From Limnanthes douglasii subsp. nivea (taxonomy: Eukaryota > Streptophyta > Magnoliopsida > Brassicales > Limnanthaceae), in contig JAUPFV010000005.1 of the NCBI GenBank assembly GCA_036936605.1, positions 77,884,885 to 77,948,884 of the forward strand: a DNA stretch of 64,000 nt, given 5' to 3'. How positions within the stretch are numbered: position 1 is the stretch's first letter; every line of letters begins with the position of its first letter. The notes under the pieces were generated by a model. That model worked only from the letters and a program-made list of their open reading frames with translations. It was not told the DNA's origin and ran no database searches. This document shows positions 47,301-59,228 of this stretch, one piece after another. A program made the translations under genes and the position numbers.

Positions 47301-48050
47301 AATTTGATACTTTGTTGTTTTTAACATCATAAGATAAATATCATATTGTATAATAATTATTTTGTTGAATAACTAAGTGTCTACTTACAATTCTTGCTAT
47401 AAATGTTATACATTATCTTGAGTAAACTTGAGCATACATAAAAGAATCTAATTATCAAAACATATGAAATATTTTGCATCTCTTGACATTCCAAATCATC
47501 ATGAGTTATTAAGTGAGATATAACTTATTTCAATTTATTTCAATGAGATTTATAAGTTTGTTATTTTCCATACCACAATACTGTAAAATGATCTTAACTT
47601 TTATTTTTTGAAAAAACCAAAATATATCAAGAGTGATCCTTATAAATATAGATTTCTAACATATAAGATGTATCCATTCAATAAGGCTTATTGTTAAAGA
47701 GTGCAATATGTAACATATTTATTTTAAAAGAACCATTCACCGACTAAAATGAATGCTCGCCTTAATGTAATTCTTTTCAATTTGAATCATATTTTGCAAT
47801 AAAAACATTTAAAACTAACTAGTCTAATTTATTTAGCTAACATAGAAGGATTTAAATTTGAATTATTTTATAAAAATATGTATTATTGTTGTATTATCTA
47901 TGTTGAGAATTAAAATTCTATATGATGGTACAAAGAACTAAACTAATTCGTTCATTACATTCCAAAAATTCAATGTTTTGTAGAATTTTTTGTGATGTTA
48001 CAAACGTTGAAACTGATTTTTTTGTATTATCTCATAAGAAACTTAATATG
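44391..48050. other. 3.7-kb AT-rich interval, nothing recognised
   Basis: Several short frames exist, the longest 47003-47257 (84 codons), but none has recognisable motifs. No inverted or direct terminal structures were found. It may be old decayed transposon sequence. Confidence 0.4.
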
Positions 48051-48055
48051 TTAGA

Positions 48056-49432
48056 TGTAAGCTAGAAGTAACTTGTCAACATAAGTACGTATGAATACAT
48101 GGTTATAGTTGGATCTGTTGTGATATTTATAAGAAAGAACTGTTGAAACTCTCTGGGTAAATCTTGAGTCGTGACTTAGTGGTAGAGACACATGCTGGAT
48201 CCTAAAGGTTGAGACAAGCTGTCAAATACTAGTGATTATTGATGAGTCGAATTCCGCATGCTCTCCGGACAAGGACAGATCGGTCCAAGGGCTCCGGACC
48301 GGACAGATCACACGGACCGGACAGATCGTTTTGAACACTATGACCATGGGACTGTTCGAACTATGACAAAAGTACTAAAAAACCTAAACACTTCTTGACT
48401 AAGCTACTTGCTCTCCTACTTAGAGCTCATGGGTCTTTGAACATGACCCGGGTCCATTAAACATGACCCGAAAGCCCATAAGGGCCCAAACTTCAGGGTA
48501 TAAATACCCAACCACCTGCATTAAGTGTGGGTAATGAGAATTAACTGCTACCAGGCTGCTTAATTATCTCTCTACTCTCTACTCTAAACACATAACACCC
48601 ACACACTACTATAAAACACCAACCAAATTACTAGCCTACCCTCAGGCGATTATTATCCTCACCAATCATTATATCAAAGGAAATATGTATTAAGCTGAAG
48701 CTAAATGGTTTGAAGCAGGGTGGTCCGGAGCGAGCTGATCTGAAGCACCACTCTGAACCAAAACGAGATGGACCGTAACACCACACTTGAAGCGAAGAAT
48801 ATTTTTCTATTTTTTAGGTCTATTATATTAATTAGGTCTCATATTTTAGTCTTCCTATATTAGTTAGATTGTATATATTAATTAGGATTTGATATTTATG
48901 ATGTTTCAAGTATTAATGTATTAAAAGTTATTTTAGCCGCTGATTAACGAGGTTTAATCTAGAGTATCTGATGAAGAATACGGTTTCCTCTAAACCTATA
49001 AATAGATGTATATATTATTATCCAATATGTCGCGTGACTGCGTTGGTGTACTTAAGTGAGCAACATATTTCATTGGAGAGTGAAATGGCTTTATGTCTTT
49101 TTCAGAGATAAGTAATATGAGAAATAAACACTAAAGATAAGATCTGTGATTCACGTCATCTTTTGTAATATATAGCTATTGATTCCTTTTTATTTGAAAG
49201 TCTTTATGTAACAAACTTATTTATAAAACGAGTGTTTGTTGCTCGTTGATGTAAAATTTCTTCATAATCGGATCCATATTAAGTATGTCTTGTGTGCTTG
49301 ATTTTATTAGTCTTTATTTTATTTTTGCTCGTCTTGAACATGATAATTAGATCGTTCTTCTGTAGGTTTATTAATTGTTTATCGGTTCTTACCTCGACCA
49401 AACGATAGTGGTTTCCCGAACAAGTATAGTAG
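48056..49432 (+). repeat. 5' LTR of the copia element, interrupted by a solo Tat LTR
   Basis: It starts TGTAAGCTAGAAGTAAC and pairs with TGTGGGCTAGAAGTAAC at 54551. Homology resumes after the insert with AAATATGTATTAAGC. A TATA box (CCTATAAATAG) lies near 48998. The right end (about 49432, CCCGAACA) is judged by comparison with the 3' LTR. Confidence 0.87.
48240..48668 (+). mobile_element. solo LTR of the Tat element 1 family
   Basis: It starts TGATGAGTC and ends ACCAATCA. The insertion is flanked by TTAT (or ATTAT, sharing the last A of the LTR) on both sides: 48235-48239 and 48668-48672. It aligns with the 3' LTR of element 1, for example around CTACTTAGARCTMATGGGTC. Solo LTRs arise by recombination between the two LTRs of a complete element. 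Confidence 0.92.
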
Positions 49433-49519
49433 TGAGTGTGGAGAAAAATAGAAGAACTAGATCGATTACTGATCTAAACGCTGGAGAAGTAGATTGCAAC
49501 TAGAAACTGAAAGCCATGA

Positions 49520-50460
49520 ACGATGAGTTCCATGAAGTTTAACTTAGAAAAAATCGACGGATCTAATGATTTCGATCTTTGAAGAATAAAGGTTAAAGCT
49601 TACCTAGTACAGAAGGATTGACTGCTTCTACCGATCAATAAAGGTATATAAGTTGATGAAGTGCTATGAGAGGTATCTAAAGAGCCTACGATGAATAAGT
49701 ACACAAATGGACTATTAAAATTTACATGAATAAGTAATTTATGAACATGTTTTATATAAAGAAACAACTTTACACATTTTTATTGGATAATAGCACAAAG
49801 ATTCGAAAACACCTAGATGATTAGAACCAAATAGTAATCGACTTAGATGTAGTTGGTGTAAAGATGGAGGAAGAGGACCAACCAATCATCCTTTTAAGTT
49901 CTATGCCGAAGAAGTGTGAAAATTTCGTGAACACCGTGTGCTACGGGATAAACTTCTTACAATGGTTGAAGTGAAGAGGACATTAAGCTCCAATGAACTT
50001 CAAAAAAGAGTGTTCTGAAGGATGATTCCGAAGGGTACATATTGAGTGTGAGAGACCGCTGCAGAAATATATATTATGGTAAGAATAAATGAAATGCTCG
50101 ATCAAAGTCCAAAAGGGTTGGGGCAGGTTTAAAATTAATATGTTGGGTTTGGAAAAAGAAATAACATATTAGTCAAAACTTCCCAGAGAATGGATATTGC
50201 AACAATTGTCAAAAGACCGAAACCGGAGATACTGCAATGATGTCTGAGGATTGTGAGTATGTTGATGGTTTAATGAATTTTTATACTTGCATATACAATA
50301 ATAAATGGGTGCTGTAATTTGGTGCTTAATTCTACGTGACTTCCAATAAACATTGGTTTAAACACCTGCAAATACTTGATGGTGGAAGGGTCATCCTCGG
50401 GAATGATGAAGCTTGTGATGTCAAAAGGATTGGAACGGTACGGTTCAAATTATCTACGTG
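49520..50460 (+). pseudogene. copia gag and protease remnants
   Basis: Gag begins near 49530 with MKFNLEKIDGSNDF and continues with stops. A CCHC-like remnant lies at about 50185-50250 (YCNNCQKTETGD). Protease traces lie at about 50305-50420 (NKWVL then TSNKHWFKHLQ and ILGNDEACDVKRIG), corresponding to WxLDSGAS and its downstream blocks, with the catalytic Asp codon lost to a stop. Confidence 0.72.
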
Positions 50461-50699
50461 ACTCGAGAAAGTTACTAACAAGATAAGGTATAGATTCAAA
50501 GTTAAATGTAGCCTTATTTCTATTGGTTGTTAGATGCAATAATGTTTACCTATAGATATAAAGAAGGCAGACTTATGATCTTTTAAGGCTCCCTTGTTAT
50601 TATAAATGTATATAGGACTATTGACGTGTTAGTTCTTCAGGGTAAAGTAGTAGTATGGGGTGTGTCTAGTATGGTGAAAGATTCTACCAGGTTGTGACA

Positions 50700-51430
50700 T
50701 CTTCGACTGGGCATTAAGTGAAAAGATATTTAGTTAACTAATTAAACATGGGTTGTTAGATAGTACCACAATTCAGAAGCTCAGCTTTTATGAAAACTAT
50801 ATATTGGGTAAGAAAAAGATGGTGAAGTTTATACCCATAAACCAAACATCAAGTGAAGTAATTAATTATGTTTATTCAAACTTTTGGGGTTTAGCACGGG
50901 AAAATACCTTAGGCGGTGCAAGTTACTTTATATCTATGATTGATGACTATTCAGGAAAGTATGTATTATACTTTTGAAGACTAAAGATGAAATATTTGTT
51001 TCCTTTGTGAACTAAAAGATTTTGGTAAAGAACCAAACCGAGAAAGTGTTGAGGAAGCTTCAGAATAATAATACTTTGGAATATGTGAACGATAAAATCA
51101 AAATCTATTGTGCAAATATTGGCATTTTTAGACACCAAACTATAAGTGAAACTCTCCAACCGAACGGGCTTGTTAAGAGCGTGAATCAAAACATACTGGA
51201 ACGGGTTCGATATGTGCTTCGTACAATTAGGGAGAAATCGTGACAACATCCGCATATATCATAAATACGAGTCCATCTACGTTGATATATCTTGGTCCTC
51301 AAGAGGCCTGGAATAGATAGAAACCTAATTTAGAACATTCAAGAGTGCCCAAATATGCTTCTTACGCACATGTGAAGCATGATAAGCTTAGGGAAAGAGC
51401 ACTTAAATGTTAGTTTCTCGTGTATTCAGA
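50700..51430 (+). pseudogene. copia integrase remnant
   Basis: GLLDSTTIQKLSFYENYILGKK (50745-50815) is the zinc-finger end of integrase. Then come SSEVINYVYSNFWGLAREN and SYFISMIDDYSGKYVLYF (core, first Asp), the weak second block at 51060-51120, and SETLQPNGLVKSVNQNILERVR (third acidic block altered). HVKHDKLRERAL near 51370 belongs to the linker. Stops interrupt it. Confidence 0.8.
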
Positions 51431-52283
51431 ATGAGTAAAATAATATAGGTTATGATGGCTTGATCATAGACATCAGAAGACTTTGATAAGAATACACATG
51501 GTTTTCATTGAAGAGGACATGCCATTGAAGAAGGCAGTAAAGACTCAACCTAGTATTTCCGATAAAATATTTGATGTTGATGATAGATCTATTCTAAAAA
51601 GTGACGCATCACTAGCTTCTGCTTTGGGTCGTATATAAGAAGTTCAATCATTGCATGATTTTGAAGTAGACCAAGGATTTGTTGTTATAGGGCATTCAGA
51701 TGATCATATGGGAGAGTAAAATGATTTTGACAAATAACAAATAGCGAGGGATAGAGCACGAAGACCAAAAAAATAATCGCAGATGTATGGTTTTTTTAAT
51801 TTAATTAGTTGTGCTTTATCTATTGAAATCCATGGAGATGTTCTTAAACCCAATATATATCATTATGTTGTCAAAAATATTGATAAAATAAATGGCTTAC
51901 AACGATGAAAGAAAAGATGAAATCTTTCCAAAAAGATTATTCTTGTGAAAAAACCAAAGAGTCAGAAGCTGGTTGGGAGTAAATGGATATTCACTGTATT
52001 TCTATTGTTAAGTTACCCATATATAAGGCTAAACTCGTGGCTAAGGGCTCCATGTAAAAATATAATGTCAATTTTAATAGAAGATTCTCATCAATTGTGA
52101 AACAAACCTCCACCCGGGTTTTGCTGTCAATTGTTGTTAGATTTTATGTTTATTTAAATCAAATGGATGTTGTTATTGTCTTACTTTATTGTTATTTGAA
52201 AGATAAAATTTACATATATCAATCGAATAAGTTTGAAGAAATGAATGAAGATTATGTGTGTTTGTTGAAAATACCTCTCCATG

Positions 52284-53374
52284 TATGGATGGCAATGGGT
52301 CAGGATGGGTGCGGGCATAGCTAAACCCGCAACCCATCCCGTCTATATTTTTCCGAACCCATACCCTAACCCGAACCCATCGGGTAGTAATATTTTTTCC
52401 CCACACACGAACCCGTCGCGTTCGGGTACCCATCCGCGGGTACCCATTGAAGTTATGAGTTTTTTAAAATAGAACTACCGAGGTCTTTAGATTTAAGTCA
52501 TTCTATAAAAAAAACTCCAACTTTAATTTAATTCAATTAATTATATTATTATGTGGTATTGAGTTTGATACTAATTGCAAAAAAAATGAAAAAAATGTTT
52601 AAAAAATATAAATCATCAATTTTGAATATTTAAATGTATAATACAATTTTGTTATCTATTAATACTTGATATATGATTTCGGTATATGTTAGTAATTTTT
52701 TTATTTGATAAATAATTATATTATTAGACCGAAAAAGAAAAAATATTTTTGAAAAAATAAAAATTGAAAAATTAAATTTAATGTTTAAATGAAGAAAAAT
52801 ATTTTTCAATATATATAGTATTCAGTGATAATTAGCAAATGTTTTATATTTTTATAATGTTATTAATAATTAATATATGGTTTTGGTATATGTTAGTATT
52901 TTTTAAATTTAATTAATAATAATATTGATATTAGACTGATATGGATAATATCACTTTTGCAGAGAAACATAAAAAAATATTAAAAGAAAAAAATTAAAAA
53001 ACTAAATTTAATGTTTAAATGTAGAATAATATTTTTCAAAAATATATTGTATATATATGAGAAAACAATATATGATTTGGGTATTACAGATACTAATATT
53101 AATAAATTTATTTTAAACTTGATAAATAATATTATATAATATAATATTTTATATAATATTAATTTAACGGGTTCCCGGGTATTATCCAGTGGGTCGGCTT
53201 GGGTTGGATACCCATGAGAAATTTTTTAAACCCATAACACATCCCATACACGGCGGGTAGTAAACTTTCAAACCCACAACTCATCTGTGGGAAATTTTCA
53301 AAAACCCATAGCCCATCCCATCGGGTTGGCTCGGGTCGGGTATCGCGGATTCAGGAAAAAAATTGTCATTCCTA
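52284..53374. mobile_element. non-autonomous hAT element, 1091 bp
   Basis: The 8-bp duplication TCTCCATG is exact (52276-52283 and 53375-53382). Ends are TATGGATGGCAAT and ATTGTCATTCCTA. The outer 150-200 bp closely match the 412-bp copy at 33286 (CCCGTCTATAT, CGGGTAGTAATATT, CGGGTACCCAT); the longer interior is AT-rich and non-coding. It interrupts copia RT, so it inserted after that element. Confidence 0.95.
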
Positions 53375-53654
53375 TCTCCATGTGCTGGAATAATCATCGA
53401 GACAATATAATAAAAGGTTTGATTATTTTATTAGATCCATTAAGTATGTCTACTATGAAAACTGTGTCTATTAGAATGAGGAAACACACATGAAGAGATA
53501 ATTACTATTGTTGTTGTATATGGATGATATACTACTAGTTGGAAGAGGATGCAAATTGAAGCGGTAAAGACTCAGCTGAAAGAAGAGTTTGAGATAAAGA
53601 ATATATGACAGGCTGAGAAGATACTTGATGTTGAGATGAAAAGGAATATGCGAA

Positions 53655-53656
<2 letters not shown>

Positions 53657-53733
<77 letters not shown>
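53657..53733. repeat. TA microsatellite within copia RT
   Basis: About 76 bp of alternating TA in place of the short coding stretch between the KIYI-like codons and KVLRKF. It seems to have grown from the ATATAT that encodes IYI. Confidence 0.93.
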
Positions 53734-53738
<5 letters not shown>

Positions 53739-54129
53739 CTAAGGAAGTTCTCGATATCCGAAGTAAAAAATGTTGGAACTCCCATTGGTTCCCAATTCAA
53801 ACATAATGCAACTTTAGGACAACCAAATAAGCAGATAAGAAGTACATGTTGGAGATACCTTATACAAATGTTATTGGTAACATTATGTATGCTATGATTT
53901 GCATGAGACCTGATCTTTCTTATGTCATAAGTGGTTTCAGCAGATTCATGTTAAATCCGGGAAAGCCACATTGTCATGCACTCAAGTAGCTCATGACATA
54001 CTTCAAGGGCTCAATTGTTGTAAGGTTATGTTACAATCAGAAGGAAGGGTGTGGGGACTCTAATTTTACAAGTTACCTTGGCACAAAGAAATATACTTCG
54101 GGTTATCTGTTTACTGTTCTATGAGGAGT

Positions 54130-54480
54130 AGTTAGCTTGAAGTCTTGTATACAGAAGTTCGTTGCACTTTTGTCTATGGAAGCTGAGTATATGAATGCTA
54201 GGGAAGCCGTGAAGAAAGCAATTTGGCTGAAGGGATTATTGAATGAACTCACTAATATGGAGCAAGATGTGGTTCTATTTTATGATAACAATAGTTCTCT
54301 TTATTTGATGAGAAATATGAAGTTCTGTGGACGAACTAAACATGTAAACATAAAGTTACACTTAAATGTATCTAAGATTTCTAGCGGGGAAAATGCTTCG
54401 GATTTCGACCAAGGTATTACCAATTTCAAAGCTTACGGACTACATGAGACTCATGCAAGTCCTAGGTGCAGGTGAATTGG
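54130..54480 (+). pseudogene. copia RNase H
   Basis: The frame 54137-54475 contains KFVALLSMEAEYMNAREAVK, KAIWLKGLLNEL, LFYDNNSSLYLMRN and GRTKHVNIKLH, the diagnostic blocks of Ty1/copia RNase H. It is the best preserved part of the element. A stop at 54122-54124 separates it from RT. Confidence 0.88.
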
Positions 54481-54550
54481 TCTTTAAAGAGTAGAACATT
54501 GTGTGCAACATATACTATAATTATCATAAGCCTTGTGGAAAATATTTAGG

Positions 54551-55462
54551 TGTGGGCTAGAAGTAACTCGTCAACAAAAGTATTATCGTAGGACTACATG
54601 GGCATAGTTGGATCTGTCGTGATATGTATAGGCAAGAACAGTCAAAACTCTCAGGGGTGTAGCTTAACTCGTGATTTAGTGGCAGATTCATTTGTTGGTT
54701 CCTAAGGGCTAAGAACAGTTGTCGAAGACTGGTGACCATTATGTCAAACAAAATATGTATTAAGCCAAAGTAGACTGATCTGAAGCATGACGGTCCCAAG
54801 TGAGCTGATCCAAAACGATATGGACTATAGCACCACAGCTAGAACGTTGCGGAGTTCTTTATCGAATAGGTCTCATATATTAATTAGATCTCCTATTTTG
54901 GTTTCCCTATATTATATAGATTTCTTATATTAATTTAGTCTTCTATATTAATTAGTTTGCTATTTATGAGGTTTCATATATTAATCGATTAGAAGTTATT
55001 TCAGTCGTTGATTAATATGCTTTAATCTGAAGTGTCTGATGAATAATTAGGATTTTTCCTAAACCTATAAACAAAATAAGATATTGCTAAACAGTATTTG
55101 GCGAAACTGCGACGGTGCAAATACATAAGCAACATATTTTCTAAAAGAGTAAAATAACTCTAGACCTTTTTTAAAATAAATGATGTGAGAGTTAAATACT
55201 ATCATCATCTTTTATAACAAAAATTGATCGAGTCTTTTATGTTTGAGAATATTATGTAACCTATTTATTTATTAAAAAAGTGTATGTTGTCTCTAGACAT
55301 AAAATTTCTTCAAAATCAAAATTAAACTATATCTCTTTTATGTATTTTGTTTTATTACTATTTTTTCACTTATTTTAGCTATGATAATTAAATCGTTTTT
55401 TAGTAGATTTATTAGTTGTATACCGTGTTTTGTCTTGACCAAACAATGATGATTTTTCTAAT
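54551..55462 (+). repeat. 3' LTR of the copia element
   Basis: It starts TGTGGGCTAGAAGTAACTC after AAAATATTTAGG and matches 48056-49432 without the inserted solo LTR. The right end at about 55462 is judged from the comparison. Confidence 0.87.
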
Positions 55463-55839
55463 CTACTATGCTTTAAAAACTGAACAAAAAACTCTTACCT
55501 TATTTTATTACTATATAAAATTTGAAACAACAACTCATAAAAAATATATCTTTAAATTGTTATTGTATCCACCTCTATTTTTATGTTTATAAAATCCTGT
55601 AACTAAAGTTTCTAAAAGACATGTTTACTCAACCGATACTTAAAATACTATTGTTGTATGATATCATTCTATTACTACACATGATGCAAACTAAACTGAA
55701 TTATATTTAGTTACAAACCACAACCCAACATATTAAACATTCTAATTAAAAAATAGTTATTATATAAAACATTCACTTTTTAATATAACAATTAGTATAC
55801 GACCATCTCACTTAAACCTGCTTTTATTTTTATTTTTTT

Positions 55840-56131
55840 AAAGGAAATTGTACTTAAACCCATTCAACTATTCAATTATCACTTACCACCCAAGGTTTGA
55901 TCAATTGTTACTTAATACCCATCTCAACTACCTTACTGTCACTTACAACCTAATTTTATTTTAATACCCTAACTACCCTTAACCCACTATATAAACCTTA
56001 TTTTCTGTTTTCTTTCTATTTTTTCTAGCTTTTTGAAGATTTGAATTTGTTAGCCGCTCTAACCACCTAACCCTACCAACCACCACGAGCTGGGTTGAAA
56101 TCACATTTTCCGGTGATCGGAAGCTGCTAAA
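55840..56131 (+). promoter_or_regulatory. left part of the right-hand MULE: presumed end, promoter and first untranslated exon
   Basis: From 55851 (GGAAATTGTACTTAAACCC) an imperfect direct repeat of about 57 bp (CTTAAACCCATTCAACT... then CTTAATACCCATCTCAACT...) leads to a TATA box ACTATATAAACC near 55988. The sequence resembles the ends of plant MULEs (GTAAATTRCACTTTAACCC-type), but the partner end is outside the window, so the boundary is inferred. The first exon would run from about 56020 to 56131. Confidence 0.5.
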
Positions 56132-56795
56132 GGTTTGTTTCTTTATGTAAGTTGTTGTGTTAAACCTGTCTAACCTCTGTTTTATACGTACATGAGTTGA
56201 TCGTTTCTTTTTGGAATCTTATAGCTTACAAGTAATCGTGTTGCGAGCTTTTTAGGTAATTACCTACCGATTTCGAAGTTTATTATTTGTTTTCTCTGTT
56301 GGAATAGGTTCTATTCTACTGTTTTTAGATGTCATTGCCTGATTTCGAGCTTTTCTCTGTTTTTTTTTGTTATAGTGATCTGTTATTGTTTAGTTAATAT
56401 TGTTCGTTATATAGTTCGTTATATAATTTGGTAGTGCTTTAGTTTTGTATTGAATGTGTAGATTATGAGTTTTTAGGTCAGTTAGAGTATTGTATTTTGA
56501 AACAAATATCAGGACCGGTGTTACATAGAAATATCAGGACAGGATGCGAATAGCTCTATGTAGATATACACAATTTGCAAGATAGGATGCGAACTGGTGC
56601 AGTAAATAATCTGCATAGTTTTTGTGACTAATAACAAATATCAGGACTTTGTTACCTACAAATATCAGGACAAGATGCGAATAGACCGTTGTAGGTATAC
56701 ACAATTCGCACCTTAGGATGCGAATTGTTTGATGCAGTAGTAAATATTTTGCACCTAGTTATTGTGACTAATAACAAATAACTTGTATTGTCCAG
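56132..56795 (+). other. 5' UTR intron of the MULE transposase gene with TGCGAA motifs
   Basis: The donor is CTAAAG|GTTTGTTTC and the acceptor TTGTCCAG|GTTAAGAG, 8 bp before the ATG. The right third holds five TGCGAA/TTCGCA sites, each near ATATCAGG. One pair forms the palindrome ACAATTCGCA-N8-TGCGAATTGT at 56702-56729. Confidence 0.6.
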
Positions 56796-56803
56796 GTTAA
56801 GAG

Positions 56804-59228
56804 ATGTCTAAATCACGAGTTTGTATTTTTAAATATGGTCACCAAACTGCAATTGTGCCTTTCACGGAGTTTGAAAGCTTCGAAAGTATCCAAGCTTATG
56901 TAGAGAACACATGGGAGGAGCTTGCCACAGGTGAGTACCTAATTACTTACTCCTGTGGGGATTACAATAATTGTTTCTTTAATAACCAGAATGATTTTGT
57001 TAGGTTGGTGTTATATCTTGATTTGGAGCGTTTAAAACGGGTTAGTTTTCTCATAGAACAACACGTCTTTGATAAGGGTTCTGGTAATAAAAGTTCTCTT
57101 GATAAGAGCTCTGGTGGTAAGGATTCTGGTGGTAAGCATAAAGAGCGTAGCTTGATTTTGGGAGAACCATCTCTTGATCAACTAGTTAGCGGGGAGAGTA
57201 GTAACGGTTTAGTTAATTCTGATCAGAGGAAAAAACAACTTGCTACTGCTGGTTGGGCTGATGCTATTACAGGAGTGGGTCAAGCTTTTGAAGAAGGTGC
57301 TGCCGGTCTGAGGGTATCCTTGTGCAAGTTTGCGTTAGAGCATGGTTTTTCTTTCAAATACCTGCACAACACAACAAATAAGATCACTGCTTATTGTGAA
57401 AATAAGCTCACAAGCGGGTGCAAATGGAGGGTTTATGCATCTATTGACTCAAGCACCGGCCTTATGACGATCAAGAAGCATTTCCCGTACCATACTTGCA
57501 GTCCTGTTTTCTCCCAGAAGCATAAGCATAAGCGGCACAGGCATTTGACATCAGATTTGATTGCAGAGGAAATTCAGGATTCTCTCCGGACCTGCCATTC
57601 GTTGACAGCCAAAACCATACAATCGACAGTCAAACAAGATTACGGTCTTCAGACTGCCAGTTGGAGTTGTCAGCTGGAAACCGATTCAAGCGCTGTTTTG
57701 TAACATTCGGTTCGTCCCTTAGTGGTTTTCATTCATGCCGTCCAATGTTGTTTGTCGATGGAACCCATTTATATGCAAAGTACAAGGGTACATTACTCAC
57801 TGCTGTAGCAAAGGACGGAAACAACGGTTAGTTACATTTATCTAGTTAATGAACGATGTTTTTTTGTGAAAATGCTGATGGTGTTCGCAGCAGATGATGC
57901 GAATTAAGCAGTGTTGTGATCCTCACATTTCGCATTTGAGGCTGCGAATTATGCATATTGCTGAGTAAACTGTACATACATCGCAGCTTGAGTTAGGTAT
58001 TATTTAAAGTTTCCACAAGCTGCGAATTCACATGCCAAGCTGCGAACTGTTTGCATGAGCAATTAAGATGTCACACATATTTCGCATGACAAGCTGCGAA
58101 TTGTTCCAGGACAGCATGCGAATTGTTACTCGTTCTTAAACGTTTGCATACTGTTGTAGTGTTTATTTGATCTGCCTTTTTCCAGGACTATTCCCTGTTG
58201 CTGTTGGTGTAGTTAGCATTGAAGATTGGGACAATTGGATGTGGTTTTTGGGGTGTTTGAAACCACATTTGCTGGATCGCCAGATCACATTTATTTCAGA
58301 CCGTCATTCTGGTATTGTTAATGCTGTTTCTGTCTTGTATCCAAACTGCTATCATGCGTACTGTTATTTCCATCTCATGCAGAATTTGAGAGCCAAACTG
58401 GAACATACTAGCAGGGAGTATAAAAAAAAGATGTTGAGTTTCTTCCACCGTCTTGCTTATGCTCCCAGTCAAGAGCTTTTTAAAGATATACTAACAGCTT
58501 TTCTATGTGAAGGTGGTGAGAGAATGAGTGATTTTCTTGCAAATTTACCCCCTGAAAAGTATGCGCAGGCTTACGTAAAAGGGAAGCAATACGGCTCTAT
58601 GGCTTCTACCGCAGCTGAATCGTTCAACAATCAGATTAAAAAATATTGCGGCTTACCAATTGTTGAGTTTATTGATTGGATTAGAGTCTTGCTTATGACT
58701 CAGGTTTCCCGGAGATACGAAGAAGGTCTCAGCTGGAGTACTAATTTGGTTCCCGAGTACGAGAAGAAGCTAAAGCAGAATGTTGACATGTGCCGAAGTT
58801 GGGTAGTACGTAAGTCCTCTTCCGCCATGTTCGAAGTCTTTTCGACTCCTGTGGCTGTTGTTAATCTGTTGGATTTCAAATGTTCATGCGGATCATGGCA
58901 ACAAGAGTGTTTTCCATGTGCTCATGCTCTAGCGGTATTACAATACACCGACCAAGATCCATTGACTGTAATAGAACCCTTCTTTACGGTTAAGAATTAC
59001 AGGGAAACTTACTCTTTCAGCATACCAGCTATAACTGATTTCGGCGAAGGGTCCAGCGCTAACGATCCTTCTTTTGTTGAAGTTCTGCCTCCGAACGTTA
59101 AGAGACGCTCCGGAAGGCCTAAGAAAAAGCGAATCCCTTCTAGAGGAGAAATCTTAACCAAGAAGTTAAGGTGTGGCCGATGTTCGAAATCAGGCCATAA
59201 CCGGAGGACTTGTGATGTTCCAGTTTAA
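56804..59228 (+). pseudogene. mudrA-like transposase of the right-hand MULE
   Basis: Exons 56804-57826 and 58186-59228 are separated by a 359-bp GT-AG intron in the codon of GNNG|LFPV. The protein starts with a PB1-like domain (RVCIFKYGHQTAIVPF), then a Ser/Gly/Lys linker and the MULE DNA-binding domain (FALEHGFSFKYLHN, CENKLTSGCKWRVYAS). The DDE core follows: LFVDGTHLYAKYKG, ITFISDRHSGIVNAV, CYFHL, AESFNNQI. After it come a SWIM zinc finger (CSCGSWQQECFPCAHAL) and a CCHC knuckle (CGRCSKSGHNRRTC). Between QDYGLQ (57650) and RFKRCFVTFG (57682) about 60 residues normally present are missing and the frame shifts, with a stop at 57701-57703. The copy is therefore defective, but both zinc fingers and the catalytic blocks are intact. 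Confidence 0.93.
57827..58185 (+). other. transposase intron 2 with dense TGCGAA motifs
   Basis: Donor AACG|GTTAGTTAC, acceptor TTTTTCCAG|GACTA. Within 359 bp there are nine exact TGCGAA or TTCGCA sites (57884-58122), in both orientations. Confidence 0.85.

Larger units (their letters stand above)
51880..54060 (+). pseudogene. copia reverse transcriptase, split by a hAT element and a TA repeat
   Basis: The RT part before the insert (51930-52283) ends at CLLKIPLHV; after the hAT target duplication it resumes at 53383 with SSRQYNKRFDYF (family SPRQWYKRFD). The active site reads LLLYMDDILLV near 53515-53540. Next come MKRNMRKIY (53637), a TA repeat of 76 bp, and KVLRKFSISEVKNVGTPIG (53735-53790). 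The RT core motifs are otherwise recognisable but with stops. Confidence 0.82.
48056..55462 (+). mobile_element. Ty1/copia LTR retrotransposon with three later disruptions
   Basis: Matching LTRs start at 48056 and 54551. The internal region has gag, protease, integrase, RT and RNase H in copia order. A solo Tat LTR lies inside the 5' LTR, a hAT element inside RT, and an expanded TA microsatellite further into RT. Without the inserts each LTR is about 0.91-0.94 kb. No target duplication is clear (left flank TTAGA). The pol frame is full of stops. Confidence 0.9.

Noticed and set aside
52281..52472. Plus- and minus-strand frames rich in Pro/Asn or Arg/Val
   Set aside because: They are readings of the GC-rich hAT subterminal sequence; the same appears at 33238-33528.
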